From positions 1 through 36,673 of the forward strand of contig NZ_AYVY01000032.1 in assembly GCF_000503055.1 (NCBI RefSeq): DNA of 36,673 nt, read 5' to 3'. The notes beneath the pieces were generated by a model, which searched no databases, was not told where the DNA came from, and saw nothing but the letters and a program-made list of their open reading frames with translations. Every line of letters begins with the position of its first letter. The first letter of the stretch is position 1. Positions 23,948 to 31,740 of the stretch are shown piece by piece. This stretch comes from Mesorhizobium sp. LSHC420B00 (GTDB lineage: Bacteria > Pseudomonadota > Alphaproteobacteria > Rhizobiales > Rhizobiaceae). The translations under genes were made by a program, and so were the position numbers.

Positions 23948-24484
23948 TCAGTCGTCGTCCTGGGGTGCCGCACTGCCGATGCCTTGCACGGCGAATTCAA
24001 TCTGCACGGGCCCGGCTTTCTCGAAGGTCAGCGTGGCGGAGAACATTTCGCCCTCCTTGGGCCGCCGCTTCAAATCCATGAACATCAAATGATAGCCCTT
24101 AGGCGCCAGCGCGACCTTGCCGCCAGCCGGGATTTCGAGGCCGCCGGTGACCGGCCGCATGGTCATGACGCCATTGCTGACGCCCATCTCGTGCAGTTCG
24201 GCCTTGGCCGAAATGTCGGAGGTGATCGACAGCAGGCGATCCGGCGCACTGCCGGTGTTGGTGATGGTGAAGTAGCCGCCGGCTACCTTGGCACCGGCTG
24301 GCGTGGCGCGCGACCAGGGGTGCCCGATCTCGAGATCGCCAAGCTTGAACTCGTGTGCCGACACCGTCTGGGCGCTGGCGAACAGGAAGGCAAGAACGCA
24401 AAGGGTGATGCCGAGACGCTGCTCGAAACGACCCAGTGCGAAGCGCCTGCGGCTGGATGCGGCAGCGCGAAAAGAGTGAGACAT
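23948..24484 (-). CDS. PCuAC-type copper chaperone
   Basis: This 178-residue periplasmic Cu(I) chaperone has a long arginine-rich N-terminus and then a signal helix (24-43, GITLCVLAFLFASAQTVSA). The copper site is visible as H98 and M100 (AELHEMG), M109 (VMTMRPV), H132 and M134 (KGYHLMFM), spaced as in the PCuAC family that loads copper into cytochrome c oxidase. GHPWSRATPAGAKVAGGYFT is the family's opening. The end SAAPQDDD is short and acidic, without the His/Met-rich tail of some homologues. It is followed 25 bases later by the YcnI-like gene in one operon. Confidence 0.93.
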   Translation of the reverse strand: MSHSFRAAASSRRRFALGRFEQRLGITLCVLAFLFASAQTVSAHEFKLGDLEIGHPWSRATPAGAKVAGGYFTITNTGSAPDRLLSITSDISAKAELHEMGVSNGVMTMRPVTGGLEIPAGGKVALAPKGYHLMFMDLKRRPKEGEMFSATLTFEKAGPVQIEFAVQGIGSAAPQDDD

Positions 24485-24583
24485 GATTGCTCCGTGGATT
24501 TTAAGGGACCGCGCCGATGCCGGTCGCGAACGATGTCGATAAACGCGCCGGCCAAGGGTGTGCGCGGCGCAAACCAGAACGGA

Positions 24584-24967
24584 TCAGGCCGTCGCCGGTG
24601 GTGCGCGCGGATTGGACGGAGTGCGGGCGCGGGCGAAATCGCGATGCCGGAAGGCCGGCAGGAAAAAGGCGATGGTTTCGACGGAAGGGCTGCGAGACAG
24701 GCTCCCGGTGGCATCGGGCGGCGCGCAGACCGCCGAAACGAGGTTGCAGCCAAGCATGCAGCAAGCCGGCATGTGCTGCTGATGCGGATCCCCGGCCGGG
24801 AGTTGCGCCGCACCGTCATGGGTGCAGATCGTGTTGCCGAAAGCATCGAATTGCGAGGCGTTCGGCTCGATGCCGGAAGCAAACGCGCCGAACATCGACT
24901 GGAGCACGAAAAGCCAGGCCGCGGCGAACGCGACCGGCATGCTCCATCGTCTCCGGCGTATGGTCAA
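24584..24967 (-). CDS. DUF2946-like Cys/His-rich exported protein
   Basis: This 127-residue protein begins at TTG, with GAAGAGG about eight bases before it; an ATG at 24940 is the alternative. A signal or anchor helix (10-31, MPVAFAAAWLFVLQSMFGAFA) is followed by a metal-ligand-rich stretch: ICTHDG, then DPHQQHMPACCMLGCNLVSA, which fits the DUF2946 pattern (C...H..CC..C). It is followed by the PCuAC gene and is the first gene of the copper cassette. A copper or heavy-metal binding role is inferred from context and ligands. Confidence 0.7.
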   Translation of the reverse strand: MTIRRRRWSMPVAFAAAWLFVLQSMFGAFASGIEPNASQFDAFGNTICTHDGAAQLPAGDPHQQHMPACCMLGCNLVSAVCAPPDATGSLSRSPSVETIAFFLPAFRHRDFARARTPSNPRAPPATA

Positions 24968-25031
24968 GAACCAGCCTCTTCACGCAGCAACGTCAGCTCT
25001 CTAGCACGGAGCCGGCGGCCGGAAAATCGCC

Positions 25032-25051
25032 AAAACGTTGCTGCGGCAACG
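25032..25051 (-). terminator. Terminator after the GntR-family gene
   Basis: On the minus strand CGTTGC / GCAACG pair around CGCA, followed at once by TTTT. The stem starts 9 bases past the regulator's stop and separates it from the copper cassette. Confidence 0.65.
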
Positions 25052-25059
25052 CAACACAA

Positions 25060-25962
25060 TCACGCGCGCAGCGGCTGCCTGCCCTCCGGGATCGACGTCA
25101 GCAGCGTGTGGCGGGCCGATTTCAGGTGCTTGCGGCAGGCGGCGTCGACCTTGGCGAGATCGCGCGATTTGAGCGCGGCGATATAGGCGAGATGCTCCTG
25201 GACCGCGACTTCGTTGCGCTCGCGCTCCTGCGCCTTGTTCCACTGGTAGTGGTAGTGGAAGATCATGGCGATGACGTCGTAGAAATCGACGATGAAGCGG
25301 TTGTGCGAGGCGCGGTGGATCAGCCGGTGAAAGCGCTCGTCGAGCTCGGAGAACGCGTTGAAGCGCACGGCGATCTCGCGCGCCAGCAGGCGATGCTCGT
25401 CTTCCAGGCTGTCGAGGTCGGCCCAGACCGGGCTGTCCTCGGGCAGAGCGGCAAAGGCGGCGGCCGAGCGCAGTTCGAACATCTCGCGGATTTCGGTCAG
25501 CTCCAGCGCGAAGGCGCGGGTAAAGCCTTTCAGCACCCAATGACTGTTGCGGCGCTTCTCGATCAGGCCGAAGCGCGAGAAGCGGATCAGGAATTCGCGC
25601 ACGCTGGTGGTGCCGACGCCGATCTCGCGCGCCAGTTCGAGTTCGTTGATCTGCATGCCGGCCTCGGCGCCACCGGCAAGCAGCCGCCGCATGAAGGAGC
25701 GTTCGATGATCTCGGCCAGCGTGTCGGTCTCGTCCTCGGGAAAAAAATCGTCCGGCCGCGGCTCGCGCAGAACCGTCTTGCTGCGCTTGTTCCAATCGAT
25801 CAGCCCGGTCTCTTCCATGCGGGCAAGGATGGTGCGGACGGTCGTGCGGCTGACGCCGAGCAGCGTGCCCAGCTCCGGCTCCGAAGGCAGGCTCCTGGTT
25901 TCGTCGAGCAGCCTAAGACCGCGATTATAGGCGTCCTTGTATACGTTGTTGCTCTTCGACAT
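25060..25962 (-). CDS. GntR-family (FCD) regulator with two winged-helix segments
   Basis: This 300-residue regulator has an unusual N-terminal half. A first winged helix covers about 18-66 (LLDETRSLPSEPELGTLLGV then SRTTVRTILARMEETGLIDW). A second covers about 82-146, with NELELAREIGVGTTSVREFL and IRFSRFGLIEKRR. The C-terminal FCD ligand domain is helical (150-290), with metal-site candidates in ELDERFHRLIHRASHN. Ordinary FCD regulators have one winged helix and about 220-240 residues, so the extra 65 residues are real added sequence. It is divergent from the UxaA-type dehydratase gene. The intergenic region contains an inverted repeat that is its probable operator, and a related site precedes the ABC transporter genes. 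Confidence 0.87.
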   Translation of the reverse strand: MSKSNNVYKDAYNRGLRLLDETRSLPSEPELGTLLGVSRTTVRTILARMEETGLIDWNKRSKTVLREPRPDDFFPEDETDTLAEIIERSFMRRLLAGGAEAGMQINELELAREIGVGTTSVREFLIRFSRFGLIEKRRNSHWVLKGFTRAFALELTEIREMFELRSAAAFAALPEDSPVWADLDSLEDEHRLLAREIAVRFNAFSELDERFHRLIHRASHNRFIVDFYDVIAMIFHYHYQWNKAQERERNEVAVQEHLAYIAALKSRDLAKVDAACRKHLKSARHTLLTSIPEGRQPLRA

Positions 25963-26111
25963 CCCCTGCCCCGTGGCGCGCCGGCGTTTGCGGCCGGCGT
26001 GAAGCTTTTCTCGCGCATGAAATCGGAATCGCTTCGGAAAACATCATGCGCAACGCTAGTTTTGGTTGTAGAGCCCACGTCGCGCATCCAAAAGGCGCGT
26101 CGCGCTCTGGC

Positions 26112-26150
26112 GAAAAAACAATTGACGCAAAAATGTTTTTTCACGATAAA
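26112..26150. promoter_or_regulatory. Promoter and probable GntR operator for the dehydratase gene
   Basis: GAAAAAACA (26112-26120) and TGTTTTTTC (26134-26142) form a perfect 9-bp inverted repeat. Between and beyond them lie TTGACG (26122-26127) and, 17 bases on, GATAAA (26145-26150), a plausible -35/-10 pair. A repressor on the repeat would cover the promoter. Confidence 0.6.
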
Positions 26151-26218
26151 AGACATTATATGTTAAGAGCGGCGTGTCAATCCGCTCGCGCACCCAGGAA
26201 CATACCCAGGAAGCTCCC

Positions 26219-27724
26219 GTGAACGCCGCAAACAGCATTCTTCTGTCTCCCGCCGACAATGTCGCGGTCGCCAATGGCCGCATCGAGATCGGCACCGTAC
26301 TGCCGGGTGGCGCCGTCGCCGCCGCGCTGATCGAGCCGGGCCACAAGGTGGCGATCAAGCCGATTGCCGCCGGCGAAGCCGTGGTCAAATACGCCCAGGC
26401 AATCGGCCGTGCCACGCAGGACATCGCGCCCGGCGAGCATGTCCATTCGCACAATCTGGTCTTCGAAAGCGGGCGTTTGCCGGTGGTGCCGCCGAGCGAG
26501 GCAGTGCATGCGACCGAGGCCGACCGCGCCCGCACCTTCATGGGCTACCGCCGCGCCGACGGCCGCGCCGGCACGCGCAACTTCATCGGCATTCTCGCCA
26601 GCGTCAATTGCTCGGCCACCGTCTGCCATGCCATCGCCGACGCCGCGAACCGCACGCTTCTGCCGCAATATCCCGGCATCGACGGCTTCGTCCCGATCGT
26701 CCACGGCCAGGGCTGCGGCATGAGCGCCACCGGCGATGGCATGATGGTGCTGCACCGCACGCTGGCCGGCTATGCCCGTCACCCGAATTTCGGCGGCGTG
26801 CTGATGGTCGGGCTCGGCTGCGAGGTCAACCAGCTCACCCTCTATGGCCAGAAGGGCGTCGCCGCGGGAAAACGCCATTTCAACATCCAGGAAGCCGGCG
26901 GCTCGCGCAAATCGGTCGAGAAGGCGCTGGTCGTGCTGGCCGAGATCGCCGAAGAGGTCGGCAAGCTTCAGCGTGAGCCGATCCCGGTCAGCGAGATCGT
27001 CGTCGGCCTGCAATGCGGCGGCTCCGACGGCATGTCCGGCATCACTGCCAACCCGGCGCTGGGTGCGGCCGTCGACATTTTGGCCGGCGTCGGCGGCGTC
27101 GGCATCCTCTCCGAAACGACGGAGATCTATGGCGCCGAGCACCTGCTTGCCTATCGCGCCGCAACTCCCGAGATCGCCGCCAAGCTCGACGGCTACGTGA
27201 AATGGTGGGAAGACCATGTCGCCAAGCATGGCGCATCCATCGACAACAATCCCTCGCCGGGCAACAAGCGCGGCGGCCTGACCACCATCCTGGAAAAGTC
27301 GCTCGGTGCGGTCGCCAAGGGCGGCCAGACGCCGCTCAACGGCGTCTTCGGCTATGCCGAAAAGGTCACCGGGCACGGGCTGGTGTTCATGGACACGCCT
27401 GGCTACGACCCGGTCTCGGCCACCGGTCAGGTGGCGGGTGGCGCCAACGTCATCGTCTTCACCACCGGCCGCGGCTCCTGCTTCGGCTGCCGGCCGACGC
27501 CGTCGATCAAGGTCGCCAGCAACTCGACCATGTACCACACCATGGAAGAGGACATGGACGTGAATTGCGGCGTCATCGCCTCGGGCGAAAAGACCATTGC
27601 CGGCATGGGCCGCGAGATCTTCGAACTGATCGTCGAGACAGCTTCGGGCCGCAAGACCAAGAGCGAGGAATTCGGCTACGGCGACAACGAGTTCGTGCCG
27701 TGGCACCTCGGTGCGACGCTCTAA
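26219..27724 (+). CDS. UxaA/GarD-family sugar-acid dehydratase
   Basis: This is a 501-residue enzyme of the altronate/galactarate dehydratase family, which removes water from a sugar acid to give a 2-keto-3-deoxy acid. The N-terminal SAF domain (about 1-85, LLSPADNVAVA... HVHSHNLVFE) is fused to the large UxaA domain. Conserved blocks are GYRRADGRAGTRNFIGIL, SVNCSATVCHAIAD, GQGCGM, GLGCEVNQ, LQCGGSDGMSGITANPALG, TTGRGSCFGCRPTPSIKVAS and MDVNCGVIASG; their Cys and His residues bind the iron. I start at the GTG at 26219 because AGGAAG lies just before it; a GTG at 26174 would add 15 residues without a ribosome site. It is divergent from a GntR regulator and upstream of an ABC transporter and a dehydrogenase, so it likely acts in the same pathway. 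Confidence 0.9.
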   Translation: MNAANSILLSPADNVAVANGRIEIGTVLPGGAVAAALIEPGHKVAIKPIAAGEAVVKYAQAIGRATQDIAPGEHVHSHNLVFESGRLPVVPPSEAVHATEADRARTFMGYRRADGRAGTRNFIGILASVNCSATVCHAIADAANRTLLPQYPGIDGFVPIVHGQGCGMSATGDGMMVLHRTLAGYARHPNFGGVLMVGLGCEVNQLTLYGQKGVAAGKRHFNIQEAGGSRKSVEKALVVLAEIAEEVGKLQREPIPVSEIVVGLQCGGSDGMSGITANPALGAAVDILAGVGGVGILSETTEIYGAEHLLAYRAATPEIAAKLDGYVKWWEDHVAKHGASIDNNPSPGNKRGGLTTILEKSLGAVAKGGQTPLNGVFGYAEKVTGHGLVFMDTPGYDPVSATGQVAGGANVIVFTTGRGSCFGCRPTPSIKVASNSTMYHTMEEDMDVNCGVIASGEKTIAGMGREIFELIVETASGRKTKSEEFGYGDNEFVPWHLGATL

Positions 27725-28056
27725 GCCGGACCGCTCGCGACAGTCGCGAACACCTGACGTGATCGCCAGGTGTCACAGTTCGTACATCCCCGAAAAAAGA
27801 ATGAACATTCCATATTGACTGAGTGATGGAATTAATATTCCATGCGACATATTGGAGGAGATTGGCAGCGGAGTTCCGACAGAAAAAACTCTCCCGCCCA
27901 GCCATTCGAAGCAGGCATCAAACAGCGCTTGCGCCGACTGAGTTGATGCACTATCAAAAAGCGGTAAATGTTTTTTATTGATAAAGTTCCGTTTGGGCCG
28001 CGCCATCCGAATGGAGCTTCCATAACATTCACCGGGCGACTTAGGGAGGACTCCTA
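27725..28056. other. Intergenic region before the RbsB-type operon
   Basis: These 332 bases contain no supported gene. Two small hairpins follow the dehydratase stop (TCGCG/CGCGA at 27735-27749 and CACCTG/CAGGTG at 27751-27772) without T-runs. The middle is AT-rich, with ATTCC-containing partial palindromes (27800-27841). The 3' part carries the shared motif at 27966-27985. AGGGAGGA lies before the next start codon. Confidence 0.5.
27966..27985 (+). promoter_or_regulatory. Shared regulatory motif upstream of the ABC operon
   Basis: AAATGTTTTTT, three bases, GATAAA: identical in the fixed positions to 26131-26150 upstream of the dehydratase gene. It ends 71 bases before the start codon here and 68 bases before it there, suggesting the same regulator or promoter type. 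Flanking TATCA (27953) and TGATA (27979) make an outer dyad. Confidence 0.55.
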
Positions 28057-29052
28057 ATGAAATTCGTGACCAGCATTCTCAATCGCCGCGCCTTCGTGGC
28101 ACTCACAGCCGCCTCGATGCTTGCCGGCGTGATGCATTCGGCCCCGGCATCCGCGGCCGACGTGACCATTCCGATCATAGTCAAGGACACCACGTCCTTC
28201 TACTGGCAGATCGTCCTGGCCGGCGCCCGCAAGGCCGGCAAGGACCTGGGCGTCAACGTGCCGGAGCTCGGCGCCCAGGCCGAGACCGACGTCAACGGCC
28301 AGATCTCGATCCTCGAAAATGCCGTCGCCGGCAACCCGGCCGCCGTCGTCATCGCGCCAACCGAAGCCAAGGCGCTCGGCAAGCCGATCGACGAGGCCGC
28401 CACCAAGGTCAAGATCATCGGTATCGACTCCGGCGCCGACTCCAAGGCCTTCACCTCGTTCCTGACCACCGACAACATTCAGGGCGGCCGCGTCGCCGCT
28501 GACGGCCTTGCCGCAGCCATCGGCGAAGCCAATGGCGGCAAGGTCGAGGGCGACGTCGCTCTGATCACCGCGCTTCCGGGCGCCGGCTCGCTCGAACAGC
28601 GCGCCCAGGGTTTTAAGGAACAGCTCGCCGCCAAATATCCCGGCCTCAAGCTGGTCGCCGACAAATACGCCGACGGCCAGGCCACCACCGGCCTCAACAT
28701 CGCCACCGACCTGATCACCGCCAACCCCAACCTCAAGGGCATCTTCGCCTCCAACCTGATCATGGCGCAGGGCGTCGGTCAGGCGATCGCCGAGAACAGC
28801 CTCGCAGGCAAGGTCGGGCTGGTCGGCTTCGACAGCGACGAGAAGCTGATCAAGTTCCTCAATGACGGCGTCATTTCGGCGCTCGTCGTCCAGGATCCGT
28901 ACCGGATGGGCTATGACGGCATCAAGACGGCGCTTGCCGCCTCGAAGGGCGAGAAGGTCGAAGCCAATGTCGACACCGGCGCCAACCTGGTCACCAAGGC
29001 CAACATGAAGGATCCGAAGATCGACGCGCTGCTCAACCCGAAGCTCGACTGA
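28057..29052 (+). CDS. RbsB-type sugar ABC transporter substrate-binding protein
   Basis: This 331-residue periplasmic binding protein is of the ribose/galactose cluster. The signal peptide ends SAPASAA near residue 34. The mature part opens DVTIPIIVKDTTSFYWQIVL and shows the fold's landmarks: GAQAETDVNGQISILENAVA, VVIAPTEAKAL, IIGIDSGADS, FLTTDNIQGGRVAADGL, IFASNLIMAQGVGQAI and GLVGFDSDEKLIKFL. A strong ribosome site precedes the ATG. It is followed by a stable hairpin and the ATPase and permease genes. The ligand is unknown; the linked dehydratase suggests a sugar acid or a polyol that becomes one. Confidence 0.93.
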   Translation: MKFVTSILNRRAFVALTAASMLAGVMHSAPASAADVTIPIIVKDTTSFYWQIVLAGARKAGKDLGVNVPELGAQAETDVNGQISILENAVAGNPAAVVIAPTEAKALGKPIDEAATKVKIIGIDSGADSKAFTSFLTTDNIQGGRVAADGLAAAIGEANGGKVEGDVALITALPGAGSLEQRAQGFKEQLAAKYPGLKLVADKYADGQATTGLNIATDLITANPNLKGIFASNLIMAQGVGQAIAENSLAGKVGLVGFDSDEKLIKFLNDGVISALVVQDPYRMGYDGIKTALAASKGEKVEANVDTGANLVTKANMKDPKIDALLNPKLD

Positions 29053-29070
29053 GCATCGCCGCTGTGAACT

Positions 29071-29098
29071 GTTTCCGGGGCCTTTTCGCCCCGGAAAC
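29071..29098. other. Stable hairpin between binding-protein and ATPase genes
   Basis: GTTTCCGGGGC and GCCCCGGAAAC form a perfect 11-bp stem around CTTTTC, 19 bases after the binding-protein stop. No T-run follows. Such a stem-loop usually protects the upstream message and lowers expression of the downstream genes. Confidence 0.7.
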
Positions 29099-29155
29099 AT
29101 CCCACTCGTGCCAATCGCGAGGCCAATCTTTGGGGGCCAATCTGGGAGGATTGTC

Positions 29156-30709
29156 ATGATGTCGACGGCGCAGGAACTCCATCCGGCCCCAACGCTTGAA
29201 CCGGGCAGGACCATCCTCGAACTCCGCGGGCTGGAAAAGCGCTATCCCGGCACTCACGCGCTGAAGCCGGTCGACCTCGCCTTCAAGGCCGGCGAGATCC
29301 ACGCCATCGTCGGCGAGAACGGCGCCGGCAAATCCACCCTGATCAAGCTTCTGACCGGCGTCATGCCGCGCACCTCCGGCGACGTCATCTGGGAGGGCAA
29401 GCCTGCCGCATTGGCGACGCCGCATGAGGCGATGGCGCTCGGCATCAATGCCGTGCATCAGGAAGTCGTCCTGTGCCGCCATCTCACCGTCGCCGCCAAC
29501 ATGTTCCTCGGCGAGGAGGATTCCCGTTTCGGTATCCTGCAGCAGCGGGCGATGGTCAGGCAGGCGCAGAAGATCATCGACGATCTCGGCTTCGACCTGC
29601 CGGCGCATGTCAAGCTGGGTGACCTGACCATCGGTCAGCAGCAGTTGATCGCCGCCGCCCGCGCCACCGTGCGCGGCACCAAATTCCTGATCTTCGACGA
29701 ACCGACCGCCTACCTCACCCGCAAGGAGGCCGACCAGCTGTTCACGCTGATCCGCCGGCTGAAGGGCGAAGGCGTCACCATCATCTACATCAGCCATCGC
29801 ATGGAAGAAGTGTTCGAGCTCGCCGACCGCGTCTCGGTGCTGCGCGACGGCACGCTGGTCGGCACCAGGAATATCGCCGAGACCAATGACGCCGAGCTGG
29901 TCAAGATGATGATCAACCGCTCGATCGAGCAGGTCTACCACAAGGAGCATTTCACCCCGGGCGCGATGCTTGTAGAAACCAGGAACCTGTCCGGCAAGGG
30001 TTTCGAAAATGTCTCGATGTCCGTCCGCGCCGGCGAGATCGTCGGCCTCTACGGGCTGATCGGCGCCGGCCGCAGCGAGTTCGTCACCACGCTCTATGGC
30101 CGCCACCGCAAGGCGGCCGGCCAGATCCTCTGGGAGGGCAAGGAGGTCAAGGTCAATTCAGAACATGACGCGATCAGGCTCGGCATGGCGCTGGCCCCGG
30201 AAAGCCGCCGCGACCAGGGCCTCTGCCTCAACCTGCCGGTCGGGCTCAACCTCAATCTGCCGATCTACAAGCGCATCTCAAGCAATCTGCTGATCTCCCG
30301 CGCACAGGAAAAAGCCCAGGCCGATCGCCAGATCGCCGACCTGCGCATCAAGACGCCGACGCGAAGTGCGCTGGCCTCCAGCCTGTCCGGCGGCAATCAG
30401 CAGAAGATCGTCATCGGCAAATGGCTCGCGCACGGCGCCAAGCTGTTCATCTTCGACGAGCCGACCGTCGGCGTCGATGTCGGCACCAAGGCCGAGATCT
30501 ACCGCCTGTTTGGCGCGCTGTTATCCAAGGGCGCCGGCATCATCCTGATCTCGTCCTACCTGCCCGAGGTCTATGAGCTCGCCGACACGCTGCACGTGTT
30601 CCGGCGCGGCAAGCTGGTGGCCACGCATGGGTTTCATACCGCTGATCACGAGGAGATCCTCACCCAGGCGCTGGCCGAGAAACAAGAAAGACCGGGAGGA
30701 CGGATATGA
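29156..30709 (+). CDS. RbsA-type sugar ABC transporter ATP-binding protein
   Basis: This is a 517-residue tandem ATPase. The first domain has Walker A GENGAGKST (53-61), a degenerate signature LTIGQQQLIAAA and Walker B FLIFDEPTAYLT. The second has a reduced P-loop region (LIGAGRSEF), an intact signature LSGGNQQKIVIGKWL and Walker B LFIFDEPTVGVDVGTK. This asymmetry is normal for RbsA/MglA. GGGAGGA is five bases before the first ATG at 29156; a GTG at 29108 would extend it without support. Its stop overlaps the permease start by four bases. Confidence 0.94.
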   Translation: MMSTAQELHPAPTLEPGRTILELRGLEKRYPGTHALKPVDLAFKAGEIHAIVGENGAGKSTLIKLLTGVMPRTSGDVIWEGKPAALATPHEAMALGINAVHQEVVLCRHLTVAANMFLGEEDSRFGILQQRAMVRQAQKIIDDLGFDLPAHVKLGDLTIGQQQLIAAARATVRGTKFLIFDEPTAYLTRKEADQLFTLIRRLKGEGVTIIYISHRMEEVFELADRVSVLRDGTLVGTRNIAETNDAELVKMMINRSIEQVYHKEHFTPGAMLVETRNLSGKGFENVSMSVRAGEIVGLYGLIGAGRSEFVTTLYGRHRKAAGQILWEGKEVKVNSEHDAIRLGMALAPESRRDQGLCLNLPVGLNLNLPIYKRISSNLLISRAQEKAQADRQIADLRIKTPTRSALASSLSGGNQQKIVIGKWLAHGAKLFIFDEPTVGVDVGTKAEIYRLFGALLSKGAGIILISSYLPEVYELADTLHVFRRGKLVATHGFHTADHEEILTQALAEKQERPGGRI

Positions 30710-31671
30710 GCACCGAGGCGATCGCTGCCGAAAGGCCGAAACGCAACTACAACGCCCTGTTCGGGCTGACACTGCTGGCACTGCTGGTTCTTTTGTGGAT
30801 CATCTTGTCGGTGGCGACGCCGAGCTTCGCCTCGGCCAACAACATCTCGAACCTGTTGCGGCAAGGGTCGATGATCGCCATCCTGGCGGTCGGCCAGACC
30901 TTCGTCATCATCACCGGCGGCATCGACCTTTCCGTCGGCGCCGTTGTCGGCTTCGCCACCGTCATCGTCGCGATGCTGATCAACGCCGGCACACCGGTTT
31001 TCCTAGCCATCCTGATTACCTTGCTGGTCGGCGTCGCCATTGGCATGTTCCATGGCTTCGGCATCGTCAAGATGGGCTTGCCACCCTTCATCATCACCCT
31101 GGCGACGCTGACCTCGCTGCGCGGCATCGGCCTGTTGATGACCAACGGCAACTCGATCAACATCAACAGCGACAGCTTCACCGCGTTCTCGCGCAGTTCC
31201 TTTGTCGGCATCCCCAATCTGTTCTGGATGGTGATCCTGGTCGGCATTCCGGCCTACATCTTCCTGCACCACAGCCGCTGGGGCCGTTACCTGTTCTCGG
31301 TCGGCTCCAACGCCGAGGCATCGCGTCTGTCGGGCGTCAACGTCCAGCGCACAATCTACATGGCCTATACGTTGTCGGGGCTGTGTGCGGCCTTCGTCGG
31401 CGTGCTGCTCGCGTCGCGCATCGGCATCGGCAATCCGACGCAGGCCGAGGGCTGGGAATTGCAGGCGATCGCTTCTTCGGTGATCGGCGGCACGTCGCTG
31501 TTCGGCGCTGTCGGCTCCGTGCACGGGCCGCTGCTCGGCGCCTTCATCCTTGCCACCATCAACAACGGCGCCAATCTGCTCAACGTCAACGCCTTCTGGC
31601 AGCGCATCATCACCGGCGTGCTGATCATCGTCATCGTCTATTTCGACGGGCTGCGCCGCCGCGGCAAATAG
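30706..31671 (+). CDS. RbsC-type sugar ABC transporter permease
   Basis: This 321-residue permease of the ribose/galactose importer class has eight to ten transmembrane helices. These include LFGLTLLALLVLLWIILSVA, then SMIAILAVGQTFVIITGGID with LSVGAVVGF, the family's most conserved block. GLPPFIITLATLTSLRGIGL, the Asn-Ala-Glu-Ala-Ser-Arg loop (GSNAEASRLSGVNV) and IGGTSLFGAVGSVHGPLLGA are further family signatures. It is translationally coupled to the ATPase gene by an ATGA overlap. Confidence 0.94.
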   Translation: MSTEAIAAERPKRNYNALFGLTLLALLVLLWIILSVATPSFASANNISNLLRQGSMIAILAVGQTFVIITGGIDLSVGAVVGFATVIVAMLINAGTPVFLAILITLLVGVAIGMFHGFGIVKMGLPPFIITLATLTSLRGIGLLMTNGNSININSDSFTAFSRSSFVGIPNLFWMVILVGIPAYIFLHHSRWGRYLFSVGSNAEASRLSGVNVQRTIYMAYTLSGLCAAFVGVLLASRIGIGNPTQAEGWELQAIASSVIGGTSLFGAVGSVHGPLLGAFILATINNGANLLNVNAFWQRIITGVLIIVIVYFDGLRRRGK

Positions 31672-31685
31672 ATCGCCCCTAACAG

Positions 31686-31715
31686 CCGCCGGCCTCGCAA
31701 CAGCAGAGCCGGCGG
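31686..31715. other. Hairpin between permease and dehydrogenase genes
   Basis: CCGCCGGC and GCCGGCGG pair around a 14-base loop, 15 bases after the permease stop. There is no T-run; it may be a weak terminator or processing site ahead of the dehydrogenase gene. Confidence 0.4.
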
Positions 31716-31740
31716 TGCCATGAACCGACTGGATTGAAGC

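Noticed and set aside
27773..28032. Small minus-strand open frames between the dehydratase gene and the ABC operon
   Set aside because: No ribosome site or recognisable domain; the region overlaps the likely promoter of the plus-strand operon.
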